Below the pieces are notes generated by a model. The model was not told the origin of the DNA and searched no databases. It saw nothing but the letters and a program-made list of their open reading frames with translations. This document shows, in pieces, positions 1-9,759 of a DNA stretch of 64,000 bases; position 1 is the stretch's first letter; each line of letters begins with the position of its first letter. Made by a program: the position numbers and the translations under genes. The DNA is taken from NCBI RefSeq assembly GCF_028807635.1, contig NZ_JARBAX010000001.1, positions 1,067,001-1,131,000 of the forward strand, given 5' to 3'. This stretch comes from Streptomyces spiramyceticus (GTDB lineage: Bacteria > Actinomycetota > Actinomycetes > Streptomycetales > Streptomycetaceae).

Positions 1-12
1 CGTCGTGCTCAG

Positions 13-2058
13 TCATTCCTGCTGCCCCCGTTCCGGCGGGGAGGCCACGGGTGCGGCTCCCGCGGTTCCCGCAGCTTCCTCGTCGTTTTCAATGATCTCT
101 CCTGTCGCCGTGTTCACGGCGGGTGCGGCCGGTGCCGCCTGTGCGAGGGCCGCGGCGACGGTCTCGGCCGTCTTGCGGCCTATCCCCGGCACCTCGCAGA
201 TCTGGTCGATTGTCGCGGATCGGAGCTTTTTCACCGAACCGAAGTGCTTGACCAGGGCCTGCTTGCGTGTGTCTCCGAGGCCGGGGACCTCGTCGAGCGG
301 ACCTGCCCTGAAGCGCTTGGCGCGCTTGGTGCGCTGGTAGCGGATGGCGAAGTCGTGGGCCGTGTCGCGGACGCGCTGCAGGAGGTAGAGGCCCTCGCTG
401 CTGCGGGGCAGGACCACCGGGTCGTCCTCGCCGGGCACCCAGACCTCTTCGAGGCGCTTGGCGAGGCCACAGACGGCGATGTCGTCGATGCCGAGCTCGT
501 CGAGGGCACGCTGGGCGGCGGCCACCTGGGGCTGTCCGCCGTCGACCACGACGAGCTGGGGCGGGTACGCGAAACGCTTCGGCCTGCCGTCGTCCTCCAC
601 CTGCGGCTCGGCAGGCACCTCCGTGGCCCCGTTCGCCTCGATCCACTCCCCCGTCCTCTCCTTCTCCTGGAGATAGCGCTTGAAGCGGCGGGACAGCACT
701 TCGTGCATGGACCGGACGTCGTCCTGTCCCTCGAAGCCCTTGATCTGGAAGCGGCGGTACTCGCTCTTGCGGGCCAGCCCGTCCTCGAAGACGACCATGG
801 AGGCCACCACGTCGTCGCCCTGGAGGTGGGAGATGTCGAAGCACTCGATGCGCAGGGGGGCGGAGTCCAGGTCGAGAGCCTGCGCGATCTCCTCCAGGGC
901 GCGGGAGCGGGTGGTCAGGTCGGACGCGCGCTTGGTCTTGTGCAGGACGAGGGCCTGCTGTGCGTTGCGCTGGACCGTCGCCATCAGGTCCTTCTTGTCG
1001 CCGCGCTGCGGGATGCGCAGCGACACGTTCGAGCCACGGCGGTCGGCGAGCCACTGGGACACCGCCGTGCTGTCCTCGGGGAGGGCCGGTACGAGGACCT
1101 CCTTGGGGACGGCGTCGCCCTGCTCGTCGCCGTACAGCTGCTGGAGCGCGTGCTCGACGAGGCCCGCCGTGTCGACGGCCTCGACCTTGTCGGTGACCCA
1201 GCCGCGCTGGCCGCGCACCCGCCCGCCGCGTACGTGGAAGATCTGGACGGCGGCTTCCAGCTCGTCCTCGGCGACCGCGACCAGGTCGGCGTCGGTGGCG
1301 TCGTTGAAGACCACCGTGTTCTTTTCCAGGGCGCGGCGCAGGGCTCCTATGTCGTCGCGCAGGCGGGCCGCCTTCTCGTACTCCATCTCCTCGGCGGCCT
1401 CGTGCATCTGCTGCTCGATGCGCTTGAGGTACGTGCCGGTGCGGCCGGCCATGAAGTCGCAGAATTCCTCGGCCAGTTCGCGGTGCTCCTCGGGAGTGAC
1501 GCGGCCGACGCAGGGCGCGGAGCACTTGCCGATGTAGCCGAGGAGGCAAGGGCGTCCGGTCCTGGCGGCGTTCTTGAAGACACCGGCGGAGCAGGTGCGT
1601 ACGGGGAAGACGCGGAGCATCAGGTCGACGGTCTCGCGGATCGCCCAGGCGTGTCCGTACGGACCGAAGTAGCGCACGCCTTTCTTCTTGGGGCCGCGCA
1701 TGACCTGGACCCTGGGGAACTCCTCATTGAGGGTCACGGCGAGGGACGGATAGCTCTTGTCGTCGCGGTACTTGACGTTGAAGCGGGGGTCGAACTCCTT
1801 GATCCAGGAGTACTCCAGCTGGAGCGCCTCGACCTCGGTGGAGACGACCGTCCACTCGACGGACGCGGCGGTGGTGACCATGCTCCGGGTGCGCGGGTGG
1901 AGATTGGCCAGGTCCTGGAAGTACGAGGAGAGGCGCGGGCGCAGGCTTTTGGCCTTCCCGACGTAGATCACCCGGCGGTGCTCGTCGCGGAATTTATAGA
2001 CCCCCGGCGAGTCGGGGATCTGTCCCGGCTTGGGGCGGTAGCTGGAGGGGTCGGCCAT
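13..2058 (-). CDS. uvrC: UvrABC excinuclease subunit C
   Basis: 681-aa UvrC, the nuclease subunit that makes both incisions around DNA lesions after UvrA/UvrB recognition. An N-terminal GIY-YIG domain is visible (GVYKF near residue 20, then [13 protein letters not shown]), followed by a UVR motif ([14 protein letters not shown], about 215-250). Next comes the UvrC homology/RNase H-like region ([21 protein letters not shown]), and two helix-hairpin-helix motifs end the protein ([24 protein letters not shown]). Length and domain order are typical. I chose the ATG at 2058 ([15 protein letters not shown]); an in-frame extension to 2136 adds 26 low-complexity residues. uvrA and uvrB lie in the same window but in separate transcription units. 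Confidence 0.97.
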   Translation of the reverse strand: MADPSSYRPKPGQIPDSPGVYKFRDEHRRVIYVGKAKSLRPRLSSYFQDLANLHPRTRSMVTTAASVEWTVVSTEVEALQLEYSWIKEFDPRFNVKYRDDKSYPSLAVTLNEEFPRVQVMRGPKKKGVRYFGPYGHAWAIRETVDLMLRVFPVRTCSAGVFKNAARTGRPCLLGYIGKCSAPCVGRVTPEEHRELAEEFCDFMAGRTGTYLKRIEQQMHEAAEEMEYEKAARLRDDIGALRRALEKNTVVFNDATDADLVAVAEDELEAAVQIFHVRGGRVRGQRGWVTDKVEAVDTAGLVEHALQQLYGDEQGDAVPKEVLVPALPEDSTAVSQWLADRRGSNVSLRIPQRGDKKDLMATVQRNAQQALVLHKTKRASDLTTRSRALEEIAQALDLDSAPLRIECFDISHLQGDDVVASMVVFEDGLARKSEYRRFQIKGFEGQDDVRSMHEVLSRRFKRYLQEKERTGEWIEANGATEVPAEPQVEDDGRPKRFAYPPQLVVVDGGQPQVAAAQRALDELGIDDIAVCGLAKRLEEVWVPGEDDPVVLPRSSEGLYLLQRVRDTAHDFAIRYQRTKRAKRFRAGPLDEVPGLGDTRKQALVKHFGSVKKLRSATIDQICEVPGIGRKTAETVAAALAQAAPAAPAVNTATGEIIENDEEAAGTAGAAPVASPPERGQQE

Positions 2059-2146
2059 GTCACACACCCTACTGGCGGGCAGTGACAGTGCGGGGTCGCC
2101 CGGGGGTGGGAGGTGTGCGTGGGGCCTCCCTCCCACCCCCTCGTGG

Positions 2147-2968
2147 CTACCCGCCCTGGGCTGTGCGGCGGCGTATCCGGAACGCTGTCGTGATCAGGGC
2201 AAGGGCAGCGATGCCCCCCGCGCCTGCGGCCAGTGGGGCGACGAGTGACGGCTCGGGAGCGGCTGTGGCGGCAGCCTTTGCCGCGTAGCCCCCCGCCTTG
2301 CCCTTCTTCGCGTACGCCGAACCGGGGAGCTTGTCGCCGTACGCCTTCTCAACGCGGTCCTGGTAGGCGGCGAGCGTGGTGCCGCCGGCGCCCACGGCCC
2401 GTACCGCGTCCTCGTCCAGAGGCAGCACGCGCGCCTTGCGCTGCACGTACCAGGCGTCGGTCTGCGGCTCGTGGAAGACGGTGCCGCCGGGGAGCTTGCG
2501 GGCGCCCTGTGCGGCGTAGCGCGTTTCGTCGTCGCCGGTGGCGATGTTCACCACCTGCCAGGAGCTGTCGTTCTTGGGCACCATCCACAGGGATGCCTTC
2601 TGGCCGTCGGACGAGACGGCCTTGCCCGCCAGGTACTCCAGCCGCGCGACCGGGGCGCCCTTGCGGCCCGCGACGAAATCGGGGGCGAGGGTGTAGACGG
2701 GCACGGTGACGGCCTCGACCCGGGGGTCGGCCGCCGCCCTGGTGACCGCGCCCTCGCGGGCGAAGAAGCGGGCCAGTGTGTCGAGGGTGGCGGGGGCTGC
2801 TGCCGCCTTGTGTGCGGCGGCGCGGTGCTCGGCAGAGGGGGCGGCTGGAACGGCGGGAGGGGTCGGGTTCTCGACGGCGGTGGCCTGTGGGGCGAGGCCG
2901 AGGAGGAGGGTCGCGGCGGCCGCGGCGACAATCGCCCGTGAGAGCGCCCGGGTGGCGTGTCCGGTCAT
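2147..2968 (-). CDS. secreted, C-terminally membrane-anchored hypothetical protein
   Basis: 273-aa protein of unknown function. It opens with a basic stretch and a hydrophobic signal sequence ([24 protein letters not shown], split here for length: [18 protein letters not shown] then QATA). It ends with one transmembrane helix and a basic tail ([16 protein letters not shown]), so the body should face outside the membrane. The ATG at 2968 lies only 5 bases after the stop of the upstream protease gene, so the two are almost certainly one translationally coupled operon. The middle contains a segment about wanting values and residues ([24 protein letters not shown]) but no catalytic motif I recognise. 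The pairing suggests it is a partner, anchor or substrate of the protease; that is inference. Confidence 0.8.
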   Translation of the reverse strand: MTGHATRALSRAIVAAAAATLLLGLAPQATAVENPTPPAVPAAPSAEHRAAAHKAAAAPATLDTLARFFAREGAVTRAAADPRVEAVTVPVYTLAPDFVAGRKGAPVARLEYLAGKAVSSDGQKASLWMVPKNDSSWQVVNIATGDDETRYAAQGARKLPGGTVFHEPQTDAWYVQRKARVLPLDEDAVRAVGAGGTTLAAYQDRVEKAYGDKLPGSAYAKKGKAGGYAAKAAATAAPEPSLVAPLAAGAGGIAALALITTAFRIRRRTAQGG

Positions 2969-2973
2969 CGCTG

Positions 2974-3603
2974 TCACGCCCCTATCCGGTAGAGCGAGTG
3001 GGTCCACGAGAAGGAGTTGTTGTTGACGTACCAGCTGTGGGAGGCCCAGTTGTAGCGGTCGCTCGTGGCCCATGGATCGCCCCAGTAGACCCAGCTGTTG
3101 GCGGTGTCGTAGCCGTAGATGACGTGCATGTGTCCGCCGCCGCTCTGCCACTGGATGCGGGTCTCTATGGGCCGGTCGGCGTTGACCTCGGTCTGCACGG
3201 TCGGGTAGCGGAGCCAGCCTGTGACGTACGAACCGGGGTTGATGCCCGCCCATGCAAGACCGTTTTGGACGTTCCCGAGGGTGGCCTGGTTGTTGGGGCA
3301 TTCGGTGCCTTGCTGGCGGCCGAAGGCGGCGTTGCAGAACTGGTTCTGGCTGTAGTTCCTGCCGAACCATGCGGCGATGGTGTTGCCGCCTGCCGCCCAG
3401 CACCAGTTGGTCTTCTGCTGGGCCTGCATGGTGATGTTCAGGCGCTTGGAGGCGAGCGTCACCGATGGGTTGTCGGTGACGGTCGTGGTGGTCGGGGTGG
3501 CGGTGGTGGTTGCGGCGGCGGCTGTTGTGGCGGTGGCGGGCACGCTGAGCAAGGCTGCGGCAATCCCGGCGGCGAGGGAGAGCCGTCTCTTTCGGTTACG
3601 CAT
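2974..3603 (-). CDS. secreted papain-like cysteine protease
   Basis: 209-aa protein with an N-terminal signal peptide (basic start, then AAGIAAALLSVPATATTAAAA). The mature domain has the papain/C39-like triad: a Cys in NWCWAAGGNT, a His in GGGHMHVIYGYD and an Asp/Asn-type residue in VYWGDPW. A tryptophan-rich C-terminus follows. The QQKTNWCWAA pattern is characteristic of AvrRpt2-type papain-like cysteine proteases. Expected role: extracellular peptide-bond cleavage. It heads a two-gene operon with a membrane-anchored protein 5 bases downstream. An imperfect inverted repeat and a perfect palindrome lie in the 236-bp gap shared with the divergent HTH gene. Family assignment is strong; substrate unknown. 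Confidence 0.85.
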   Translation of the reverse strand: MRNRKRRLSLAAGIAAALLSVPATATTAAAATTTATPTTTTVTDNPSVTLASKRLNITMQAQQKTNWCWAAGGNTIAAWFGRNYSQNQFCNAAFGRQQGTECPNNQATLGNVQNGLAWAGINPGSYVTGWLRYPTVQTEVNADRPIETRIQWQSGGGHMHVIYGYDTANSWVYWGDPWATSDRYNWASHSWYVNNNSFSWTHSLYRIGA

Positions 3604-3675
3604 CGCGTTCCTCCCGAAGCGGGGGGTGGGGGGTGGGGATTGGAGGAGCGCGTCCGGACGCTGTTGAAAGGAGCA

Positions 3676-3709
3676 TCAAGTGTTGTCGGGGACTGGTCAA
3701 CACGCTTGA
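3676..3709. promoter_or_regulatory. imperfect inverted repeat between divergent genes
   Basis: tcaagtgttg at 3676-3685 faces caacacgcttga at 3698-3709; the arms match apart from a 2-nt bulge. It lies between the divergent protease (start 3603) and HTH gene (start 3840), so it is a candidate operator. No −10/−35 pair is convincing here. Confidence 0.35.
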
Positions 3710-3815
3710 ATGCGGGGTGGCACAGAGCTGTGAACGGTGTGGCCGCGGTGTGAACGCCCCCGCCCGCCCAACCTGGCCGAAAATCCCCGCAGGCGCACCG
3801 TCGCGCCGGCTCCTC

Positions 3816-3827
3816 GTGAACGTTCAC
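3816..3827. promoter_or_regulatory. perfect 12-bp palindrome just upstream of an HTH gene
   Basis: gtgaacgttcac is its own reverse complement and ends 2 bases before the ribosome-binding site (ggagg, 3830-3834) of the HTH gene starting at 3840. Its position suggests autoregulation by that protein. It lacks the 4-base spacer of an actinobacterial LexA box. Confidence 0.4.
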
Positions 3828-3839
3828 TGGAGGAATCCG

Positions 3840-4829
3840 ATGCCGCAGATCCTGAAGCCGGGGACGGACGCCGCGGGCACTGCGAGCACTGCTGAGACCG
3901 CGGGCCGTCCTGCGCAGGCCGATCTGGAGCAGGCGCTGCACACCGGCCCGTTCCACCTGGCCCTGCGCGCCGCCCTCGCGGTGCGCGGCCTGCCGTTGCA
4001 GCGCGTCCAGCACCACCTGGCGAGCCGCGGGATCAAGGTCGGTGTCACCAGCCTCAGTTACTGGCAGCAGGGCGCGCGGCGCCCGCAGCGCCCCGAGTCA
4101 CTGCGGGCCGTACGCGCCCTGGAGGAGCTGCTGAAGCTGCCCGGCGATTCGCTGATCCGGCTGCTCGGCACAGAGGGCTCGCGCGCAGACGTGGAGCGCC
4201 CCGCCGCGCGCTCGTACCGCACTCTTGTCGAGCCCTCCCACGCCCTGGAGCAGCTGCTCGCCGAGCTGGAGTCCCCGGCCGACGGCGGGCTGCACACCGT
4301 CGGCCACCATGAGCGCGTACGGATCGGAGCGGCGCGGGAGCTGCTGGGGCGCGAATCGCAGCACGTCGTGCGTTCCCACCGGGACGGCATCGACCGCTAC
4401 CTGGCCATCCACCACGGGGATCCGGGGTGCGACCCGGGGCGCGTCGTCGTGCGGGCCGGGGAGAACTGCCGGACCGGGCGTGTGCGGTGGGACAAAGAGA
4501 CCGGGGTTCTCGTGGCCGAGCTGCTCTTCGACGCCCGGCTGAGGGCCGGTGAGACGTACCTCTTCGGTTACGCCGTCGAGGACGGCACCGGCGGCCCCAG
4601 CAGCGAGTACGTCCGCGGCTTCAGCTACACCGGCGGCCAGTACGTACTCCAGGTCCGCTTCGACGAGCGGGCGCTGCCCGTGCGGTGCCACCGCTTCACG
4701 CAGACCTCGGCGGGTGCGGCGCGCGGTGCCCGGAAGGACCTGACGCTGAGCGGACGGCACGGGACGGTGCACCTGGTCGAGCAGGGGGTGCGGGCCGGGA
4801 TCCTCGGAATCGACTGGGACTGGGAGTGA
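3840..4829 (+). CDS. XRE-like helix-turn-helix protein
   Basis: 329-aa protein, probably a transcriptional regulator. Residues about 35-110 form a helix-turn-helix-like region (LALRAALAVRGLPLQRVQ, then a YWQQGARRPQRPES segment) resembling XRE domains that choose a strategy by number of arguments. The rest is a mixed alpha/beta domain ending in a beta-rich stretch (TYLFGYAVEDG, YVLQVRFDERALPVRCHRF). The ATG at 3840 has a ggagg site 5-6 bases upstream and a perfect palindrome just before that. The stop lies 2 bases from the stop of the convergent Rieske gene. No ligand is evident. Confidence 0.75.
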   Translation: MPQILKPGTDAAGTASTAETAGRPAQADLEQALHTGPFHLALRAALAVRGLPLQRVQHHLASRGIKVGVTSLSYWQQGARRPQRPESLRAVRALEELLKLPGDSLIRLLGTEGSRADVERPAARSYRTLVEPSHALEQLLAELESPADGGLHTVGHHERVRIGAARELLGRESQHVVRSHRDGIDRYLAIHHGDPGCDPGRVVVRAGENCRTGRVRWDKETGVLVAELLFDARLRAGETYLFGYAVEDGTGGPSSEYVRGFSYTGGQYVLQVRFDERALPVRCHRFTQTSAGAARGARKDLTLSGRHGTVHLVEQGVRAGILGIDWDWE

Positions 4830-4831
4830 CG

Positions 4832-5281
4832 TCAGGCCTTGGGACCAGCCTTCGAACCGCCCTCCGGGTTGGCGACCAGCTTGCCGCCCTGGACCTTGAC
4901 CGGGATCGCGGGCAGCGGCACGGTGGCCGGGCCCTGCAGCACCTCGCCGGTCGCCACATCGAAGAGGCTGCCGTGGCAGGGGCAGTTGCCCACGTCCTTC
5001 TCGATCTTGTCGAGGACGCAGCCCGCGTGCGTGCACTGCGCGCTGAACGCCTTGAACTCACCCTTGGCCGGGCAGCTCACGAGGATGCGCTGCTCGCGGT
5101 AGAGCTTGGCGCCACCGACAGGAACCTCGTCCGCCGCACCCAGATCCACGGGCGTGCTCGGCAGCGGCTTGGCGTGACCGAGCTTCGATTCGGTGGAGCA
5201 GGCCGCCACGCCCAGTCCGGCCGCGCCGGCGAGGACGACGCCCTTCAGCACGGTACGGCGGGGGGCTGGCTGGCCGGACAT
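4832..5281 (-). CDS. Rieske (2Fe-2S) iron-sulfur lipoprotein
   Basis: 149-aa exported Rieske protein. The N-terminus has a twin-arginine (RRT) motif, a hydrophobic core and a lipobox (GVAACS), so it is probably a Tat-exported lipoprotein. Both cluster-binding motifs are present: CTHAGC (about residue 82) and CPCHGS (about 100), supplying the two Cys and two His ligands. Expected role: one-electron transfer at the outer membrane face. It is much shorter than the cytochrome bc1 Rieske subunit and has no quinol oxidase neighbours, so its partner is unknown. It converges on the HTH gene. Confidence 0.9.
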   Translation of the reverse strand: MSGQPAPRRTVLKGVVLAGAAGLGVAACSTESKLGHAKPLPSTPVDLGAADEVPVGGAKLYREQRILVSCPAKGEFKAFSAQCTHAGCVLDKIEKDVGNCPCHGSLFDVATGEVLQGPATVPLPAIPVKVQGGKLVANPEGGSKAGPKA

Positions 5282-5392
5282 GCGGTCTCCACTGGTCAGA
5301 GGGTTCGGTGACAGACCCGACGATACCGGCGGAGATCGGAGCCCCTCGCGCGGGCTGTCGTAATCGAACGGCGATGGGTTACGTTCTGGCCC

Positions 5393-6307
5393 GTGATCGT
5401 CGTCGCCGGAGAGTCGCTGATCGACCTGGTGCCGCAGGGGCAGGACACGGGCCCGCTGGCGCCGCTGCTGCCGCGCCTGGGCGGCGGACCGTACAACACC
5501 GCTGTCGCGCTGGGCCGGCTCGGCGCCCCTGCGGCGTTCTGCTCGCGCATCTCGACGGACGGCTTCGGCGAGGCTCTCGTCGACGGGCTGCGGAAGGCGG
5601 GGGTGGACACCTCGCTCGTCCAGCGCGGTCCGGAGCCGACGACGCTGGCGGTGGCGACGCTGGGCGCGGACGGGTCGGCCGGATACGGCTTCTACGCGCA
5701 GGGCAGCGCGGACCGTCTCTTCGAGCTGCCGCCCGAACTTCCTTCGATGGTACGTGCCTTGGCGCTGGGCACCTGCTCTCTGGTGCTGGAGCCGGGGGCG
5801 AGTGCGTACGAGGCGCTGCTGCGGCAGGAGGCGGGGCGCGGGGTGTTCACCCTGCTCGACCCGAACATCCGGCCCGGCCTGATCCCGGACCCGGAGGCCT
5901 ACCGGGCCCGCTTCCGGAGCTGGCTGCCGTACGTCACGCTGCTGAAGCTGTCGGAGGACGACGCGGAGTGGCTCGGCGGGGCGGTGGAGGAGTGGCTGGC
6001 GGAGGGCCCTGCGGCGGTGGTGCTGACGCGGGGCGCGGGCGGGCTGGCGGTACGGACGCGGACCGGGGCGAAGGCCGACGTCCCGGCGGTACGGGTCGCC
6101 GTCGCGGACACGATCGGCGCGGGCGACACGGTGAACGCGGCGCTGCTGCACCGGCTTTCGGCCCACGGTGCGCTGTCGGCGGGCGCGCTGGATGCGCTGG
6201 GCGCGGGCGCCTGGGCCGACACGCTGGGCTACGCGGCGATGGCAGCCGCGATCACCTGCTCCCGCCCGGGAGCGCAGCCACCGTACGCAGGGGAACTCAC
6301 CCCCTGA
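5393..6307 (+). CDS. PfkB-family carbohydrate kinase (fructokinase-like)
   Basis: 304-aa ribokinase/PfkB-family sugar kinase. The N-terminal substrate region (GESLIDLVP, then GGGPYNTAVALGRLG) and the C-terminal ATP/anion-hole signature with the catalytic Asp (DTIGAGDTVNAALL) are intact. Likely reaction: ATP-dependent phosphorylation of a sugar such as fructose at the 6-position; the exact sugar cannot be read from sequence. It starts at GTG 5393. It stands alone between the divergent Rieske gene and convergent uvrA; a strong hairpin at 6329-6353 follows the stop. Confidence 0.88.
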   Translation: MIVVAGESLIDLVPQGQDTGPLAPLLPRLGGGPYNTAVALGRLGAPAAFCSRISTDGFGEALVDGLRKAGVDTSLVQRGPEPTTLAVATLGADGSAGYGFYAQGSADRLFELPPELPSMVRALALGTCSLVLEPGASAYEALLRQEAGRGVFTLLDPNIRPGLIPDPEAYRARFRSWLPYVTLLKLSEDDAEWLGGAVEEWLAEGPAAVVLTRGAGGLAVRTRTGAKADVPAVRVAVADTIGAGDTVNAALLHRLSAHGALSAGALDALGAGAWADTLGYAAMAAAITCSRPGAQPPYAGELTP

Positions 6308-6327
6308 CGGACGCTGCGCGATGCCGC

Positions 6328-6490
6328 CGCGGGGGCTGCGCCCCAGCCCCCGCGCCTTCAGCCCGTCTGGCGTTTGAGGACATTCCCCCAGACTTCGTCC
6401 GGGGGACCCCAAGGGGCGTCTGGGGGTCTGGGGGCTTGCCCCCCACGCGGCGGAGCCGCAAATGTCACAGCCGGGAAGGGGCGGGGTGGG
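6328..6490. repeat. dispersed GC-rich intergenic repeat, copy A
   Basis: A block containing a ggggctgcgcccc-type hairpin, gcgtttgaggacattccccc and a gggggcttgcccccc hairpin. Close relatives occur at 61985-62160 in the same orientation and at 27820-27935 inverted. All three copies sit in intergenic DNA beside gene ends, consistent with a Streptomyces terminator-associated repeat. Confidence 0.7.
6329..6353 (+). terminator. hairpin terminator after the PfkB kinase
   Basis: gcgggggctg (6329-6338) pairs perfectly with cagcccccgc (6344-6353) around a 5-nt loop, 21 bases after the kinase stop. There is no T-tract, as is common in Streptomyces. Confidence 0.7.
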
Positions 6491-6520
6491 GAACAAGCCG
6501 GCTGCAGGCGCCCCACGAAC

Positions 6521-6554
6521 GCGGCCCCCCACCCAAGGTCGGGTGAGGGGCCGC
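6521..6554 (-). terminator. hairpin terminator after uvrA
   Basis: gcggcccc (6521-6528) pairs with ggggccgc (6547-6554), and the inner caccc (6530-6534) pairs with gggtg (6541-6545) around a 6-nt loop. It lies about 25 bases beyond the uvrA stop on the minus strand. Confidence 0.75.
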
Positions 6555-6579
6555 AGCAAACTACGTACCGGGGTCAGGC

Positions 6580-9570
6580 TCAGCGGGAGCGGGCCGCCTT
6601 CGCCGGCGCCTTCTTGACCGGCGCCTTCGCCGTCTTCCGCGAGGACGCCGACTTCGCCGCCACCGCCTTCTTGACCGCGACCTTCTTCGCCACCGCCGCC
6701 GCCTTCTTCACCGGCGTCGCGTCGCTCACCCGGTCGCCCAGGATGTCCCGGAGGAACTTGCCCGTATGGCTGGCCGGTACGCCCGCCACCTGCTCGGGCG
6801 TGCCCTCGGCGATGACGAGACCGCCGCCGTTGCCCCCCTCCGGGCCCATGTCCACGACCCAGTCCGCCGTCTTGATGACGTCCAGGTTGTGCTCGATGAC
6901 GATCACCGAGTTGCCCTTGTCGACCAGTCCGGACAGGACCGAGATGAGCTTCGAGATGTCCTCGAAGTGCAGACCCGTGGTGGGCTCGTCCAGGACGTAC
7001 ACCGTGCGCCCCGTGGACCGCTTCTGGAGCTCCGAGGCGAGCTTCACGCGCTGCGCCTCGCCGCCCGAGAGCGTCGGCGCGGACTGACCGAGCCGGACGT
7101 AACCGAGGCCCACCTCGGTGAGCGTCCTCAGATGACGGGCGATCGTCGGTACGGCCTCGAAGAAGTCCAAGGCCTCCTCGATCGGCATGTCCAGCACCTC
7201 GGCGATGGACTTGCCCTTGTAGTGGACCTCCAGGGTCTCCCGGTTGTAACGCGCCCCGTGGCAGACCTCGCACGGAACGTACACGTCCGGCAGGAAGTTC
7301 ATCTCGATCTTGATCGTGCCGTCGCCGGAGCAGTTCTCGCAACGGCCGCCCTTGACGTTGAAGGAGAAGCGTCCCGGCAGATAGCCGCGAACCTTCGCCT
7401 CCATCGTCTCCGCGAACAGCTTCCGCACGTTGTCGAAGACGCCGGTGTACGTCGCCGGGTTCGACCGGGGCGTACGTCCGATCGGCGACTGGTCGACATG
7501 GACCACCTTGTCGACGAGGTCGTCGCCGTCCACCCGCGTGTGCCGCCCCGGCACCGTGCGGGCGCCGTTCAGTTCCCGCGCCAGGTGGGTGTAGAGGATG
7601 TCGTTGACCAGCGTCGACTTTCCGGAACCGGAGACGCCGGTGACGGCCGTCAGGACGCCGAGCGGGAACGACACGTCGATGTCCTGCAGGTTGTTCTCGC
7701 GGGCGCCGTGGACGGTCAGCTGCCGCGTGGGGTCTATCGGCCGGCGGATGTCCGGCATGGCGATGGCCCGCTTGCCGACCAGGTACTGACCGGTGATCGA
7801 CTCGTCGTTGTCCAGCAGCTCCTTGAGGGAGCCGCTGTGCACGACCCTGCCGCCGTGTTCGCCCGCGCCCGGGCCGATGTCGACGACCCAGTCGGCCACC
7901 TTGATGGTGTCCTCGTCGTGCTCGACGACGATCAGGGTGTTGCCCATGTCGCGCAGCCGGACCAGCGTCTCGATGAGGCGGTGGTTGTCGCGCTGGTGCA
8001 GACCGATGGACGGCTCGTCCAGGACGTACAGCACGCCGACGAGGCCGGAGCCGATCTGGGTGGCGAGCCGGATGCGCTGCGCCTCGCCGCCGGACAGGGT
8101 GCCCGCCGCGCGGTTGAGCGACAGATAGTCGAGGCCGACGTCGACGAGGAACCTCAGCCGCTCGTTGACCTCCTTGAGCACGCGCTCGGCGATCTTCTTG
8201 TCACGGGCGTTCAGCGTCAGGCGGCCCAGGAACTCGGCGCACTCGCTGATCGACATCGCGGCGACCTCGGCAATGGACTTCTCCATGACCGTGACCGCGA
8301 GGACGAGAGGCTTCAGCCGCGTGCCGTTGCAGGTCGGGCAGTGCACCTCGCGCATGTACCCCTCGAAGCGCTCCCGGCTGGAGTCGCTCTCGGCCTCGGA
8401 GTGCCGGCGCTTGACGAACGGCACGGCGCCCTCGAAGGACGTGGTGTACGCCCGCTCGCGCCCGTACCTGTTCCGGTAGCGGACCTCGATCTGGGTCTTG
8501 TGGCCGTGCAGCAGGGCCTTCTTCGCGCGCTGCGGCAGCCCGGCCCACGGGATGTCCGTACGGAAGCCGAGGGCGTCGGCGAGGGCGCCGACCAGGCGTG
8601 CGAAGTAGTCCTTGGTGTGCCCGTGGGACCACGGGTTGATCGCGCCCTCGTCGAGGGATTTCTCCTCGTCGGGGACGATCAGGTCCGGGTCGACCTCCAT
8701 GCGCGTGCCGATGCCCGTGCAGTCCGGGCAGGCGCCGAAGGGCGAGTTGAAGGAGAAGGACCGGGGCTCAAGCTCCTCGAACGACAGGTCGTCGTACGTG
8801 CAGTAGAGGTGCTCGGAGTACATCCGCTCACGCTCGGGGTCGTCGGCGGGGAGGTCGACGAAGTCGAGGATGACCATGCCGCCGGCCAGCCCGAGGGCGG
8901 TCTCCACCGAGTCGGTGAGCCTGCGCTTGGCGCTGTCCTTCACCGTCAGGCGGTCGATGACCACCTCGATGGTGTGCTTCTCCTGCTTCTTGAGCTTGGG
9001 CGGCTCGCTCAGCTGGATGGTCTCGCCGTCCACCCGTGCACGGCTGTAGCCCTTGGTCTGGAGATCGGCGAAGAGGTCGACGAACTCGCCCTTGCGCTCA
9101 CGCACGAGCGGCGACAGGACCTGGAAACGGCTGCCCTCGGGCAGCTCGAGCACCTTGTCGACGATGGCCTGCGGCGACTGGCGCGCGATGGGCCGGCCGC
9201 ACTCGGGACAGTGCGGCTTGCCGATACGGGCGAACAGCAGCCGGAGGTAGTCGTAGACCTCGGTGATGGTGCCGACCGTGGACCGGGGGTTGCGCGAAGT
9301 CGACTTCTGGTCGATGGACACCGCGGGCGACAGGCCCTCGATGAAGTCCACATCGGGCTTGTCCATCTGGCCCAGGAACTGCCGGGCGTAGGAGGAGAGC
9401 GACTCGACGTACCGGCGCTGCCCCTCGGCGAAGATCGTGTCGAACGCGAGGGAGGACTTGCCCGACCCCGACAGCCCGGTGAAGACGATGAGGGAGTCAC
9501 GCGGGAGGTCGAGCGAGACGTTCTTGAGATTGTGCTCGCGAGCGCCACGAACGATAAGACGGTCGGCCAC
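6580..9570 (-). CDS. uvrA: UvrABC excinuclease ATPase subunit A
   Basis: 996-aa UvrA, the damage-recognition ABC ATPase that loads UvrB in nucleotide excision repair. Two ABC modules are visible: Walker [10 protein letters not shown] near residue 34 and GVSGSGKST in the second half, with two LSGGEAQR signatures. Zinc-binding CxxC pairs are present ([22 protein letters not shown]). The last ~40 residues are an Ala/Lys-rich basic tail, common in Streptomyces UvrA. I chose GTG 9570 ([14 protein letters not shown]), which sits 11 bases after aaagg; the earlier GTG at 9582 overlaps that site. A terminator hairpin follows the gene. I saw no GAAC-N4-GTTC LexA box upstream. Confidence 0.98.
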   Translation of the reverse strand: MADRLIVRGAREHNLKNVSLDLPRDSLIVFTGLSGSGKSSLAFDTIFAEGQRRYVESLSSYARQFLGQMDKPDVDFIEGLSPAVSIDQKSTSRNPRSTVGTITEVYDYLRLLFARIGKPHCPECGRPIARQSPQAIVDKVLELPEGSRFQVLSPLVRERKGEFVDLFADLQTKGYSRARVDGETIQLSEPPKLKKQEKHTIEVVIDRLTVKDSAKRRLTDSVETALGLAGGMVILDFVDLPADDPERERMYSEHLYCTYDDLSFEELEPRSFSFNSPFGACPDCTGIGTRMEVDPDLIVPDEEKSLDEGAINPWSHGHTKDYFARLVGALADALGFRTDIPWAGLPQRAKKALLHGHKTQIEVRYRNRYGRERAYTTSFEGAVPFVKRRHSEAESDSSRERFEGYMREVHCPTCNGTRLKPLVLAVTVMEKSIAEVAAMSISECAEFLGRLTLNARDKKIAERVLKEVNERLRFLVDVGLDYLSLNRAAGTLSGGEAQRIRLATQIGSGLVGVLYVLDEPSIGLHQRDNHRLIETLVRLRDMGNTLIVVEHDEDTIKVADWVVDIGPGAGEHGGRVVHSGSLKELLDNDESITGQYLVGKRAIAMPDIRRPIDPTRQLTVHGARENNLQDIDVSFPLGVLTAVTGVSGSGKSTLVNDILYTHLARELNGARTVPGRHTRVDGDDLVDKVVHVDQSPIGRTPRSNPATYTGVFDNVRKLFAETMEAKVRGYLPGRFSFNVKGGRCENCSGDGTIKIEMNFLPDVYVPCEVCHGARYNRETLEVHYKGKSIAEVLDMPIEEALDFFEAVPTIARHLRTLTEVGLGYVRLGQSAPTLSGGEAQRVKLASELQKRSTGRTVYVLDEPTTGLHFEDISKLISVLSGLVDKGNSVIVIEHNLDVIKTADWVVDMGPEGGNGGGLVIAEGTPEQVAGVPASHTGKFLRDILGDRVSDATPVKKAAAVAKKVAVKKAVAAKSASSRKTAKAPVKKAPAKAARSR

Positions 9571-9759
9571 GCCGGTCCGCACCTTTCTTGTAGAGAGGCA
9601 GAGTGGACAGAGCCCCCGGTTCTTCAGACTACGGGGGTAACCACACCGATCTTGTATGGATTCCTGGATGCCTCTGACGAGCGTATAGCACGTGCATTCG
9701 ATTTACGGCCATCAGCAAACGGCTTCACCCGATCGAGTGGCCGGACTATCGTCGGCGCC

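Noticed and set aside
244..2085. 613-aa open frame antisense to uvrC
   Set aside because: A product of high GC in the opposite strand; uvrC is complete and conserved, while this reading has no domain and no ribosome-binding site.
6766..9759. Very long open frame antisense to uvrA, in frame with the maleylpyruvate isomerase-family gene
   Set aside because: Only the part from ATG 9760 matches a protein family; the rest mirrors uvrA.
9571..9759. LexA/SOS box upstream of uvrA
   Set aside because: No GAAC-N4-GTTC palindrome occurs in the gap.
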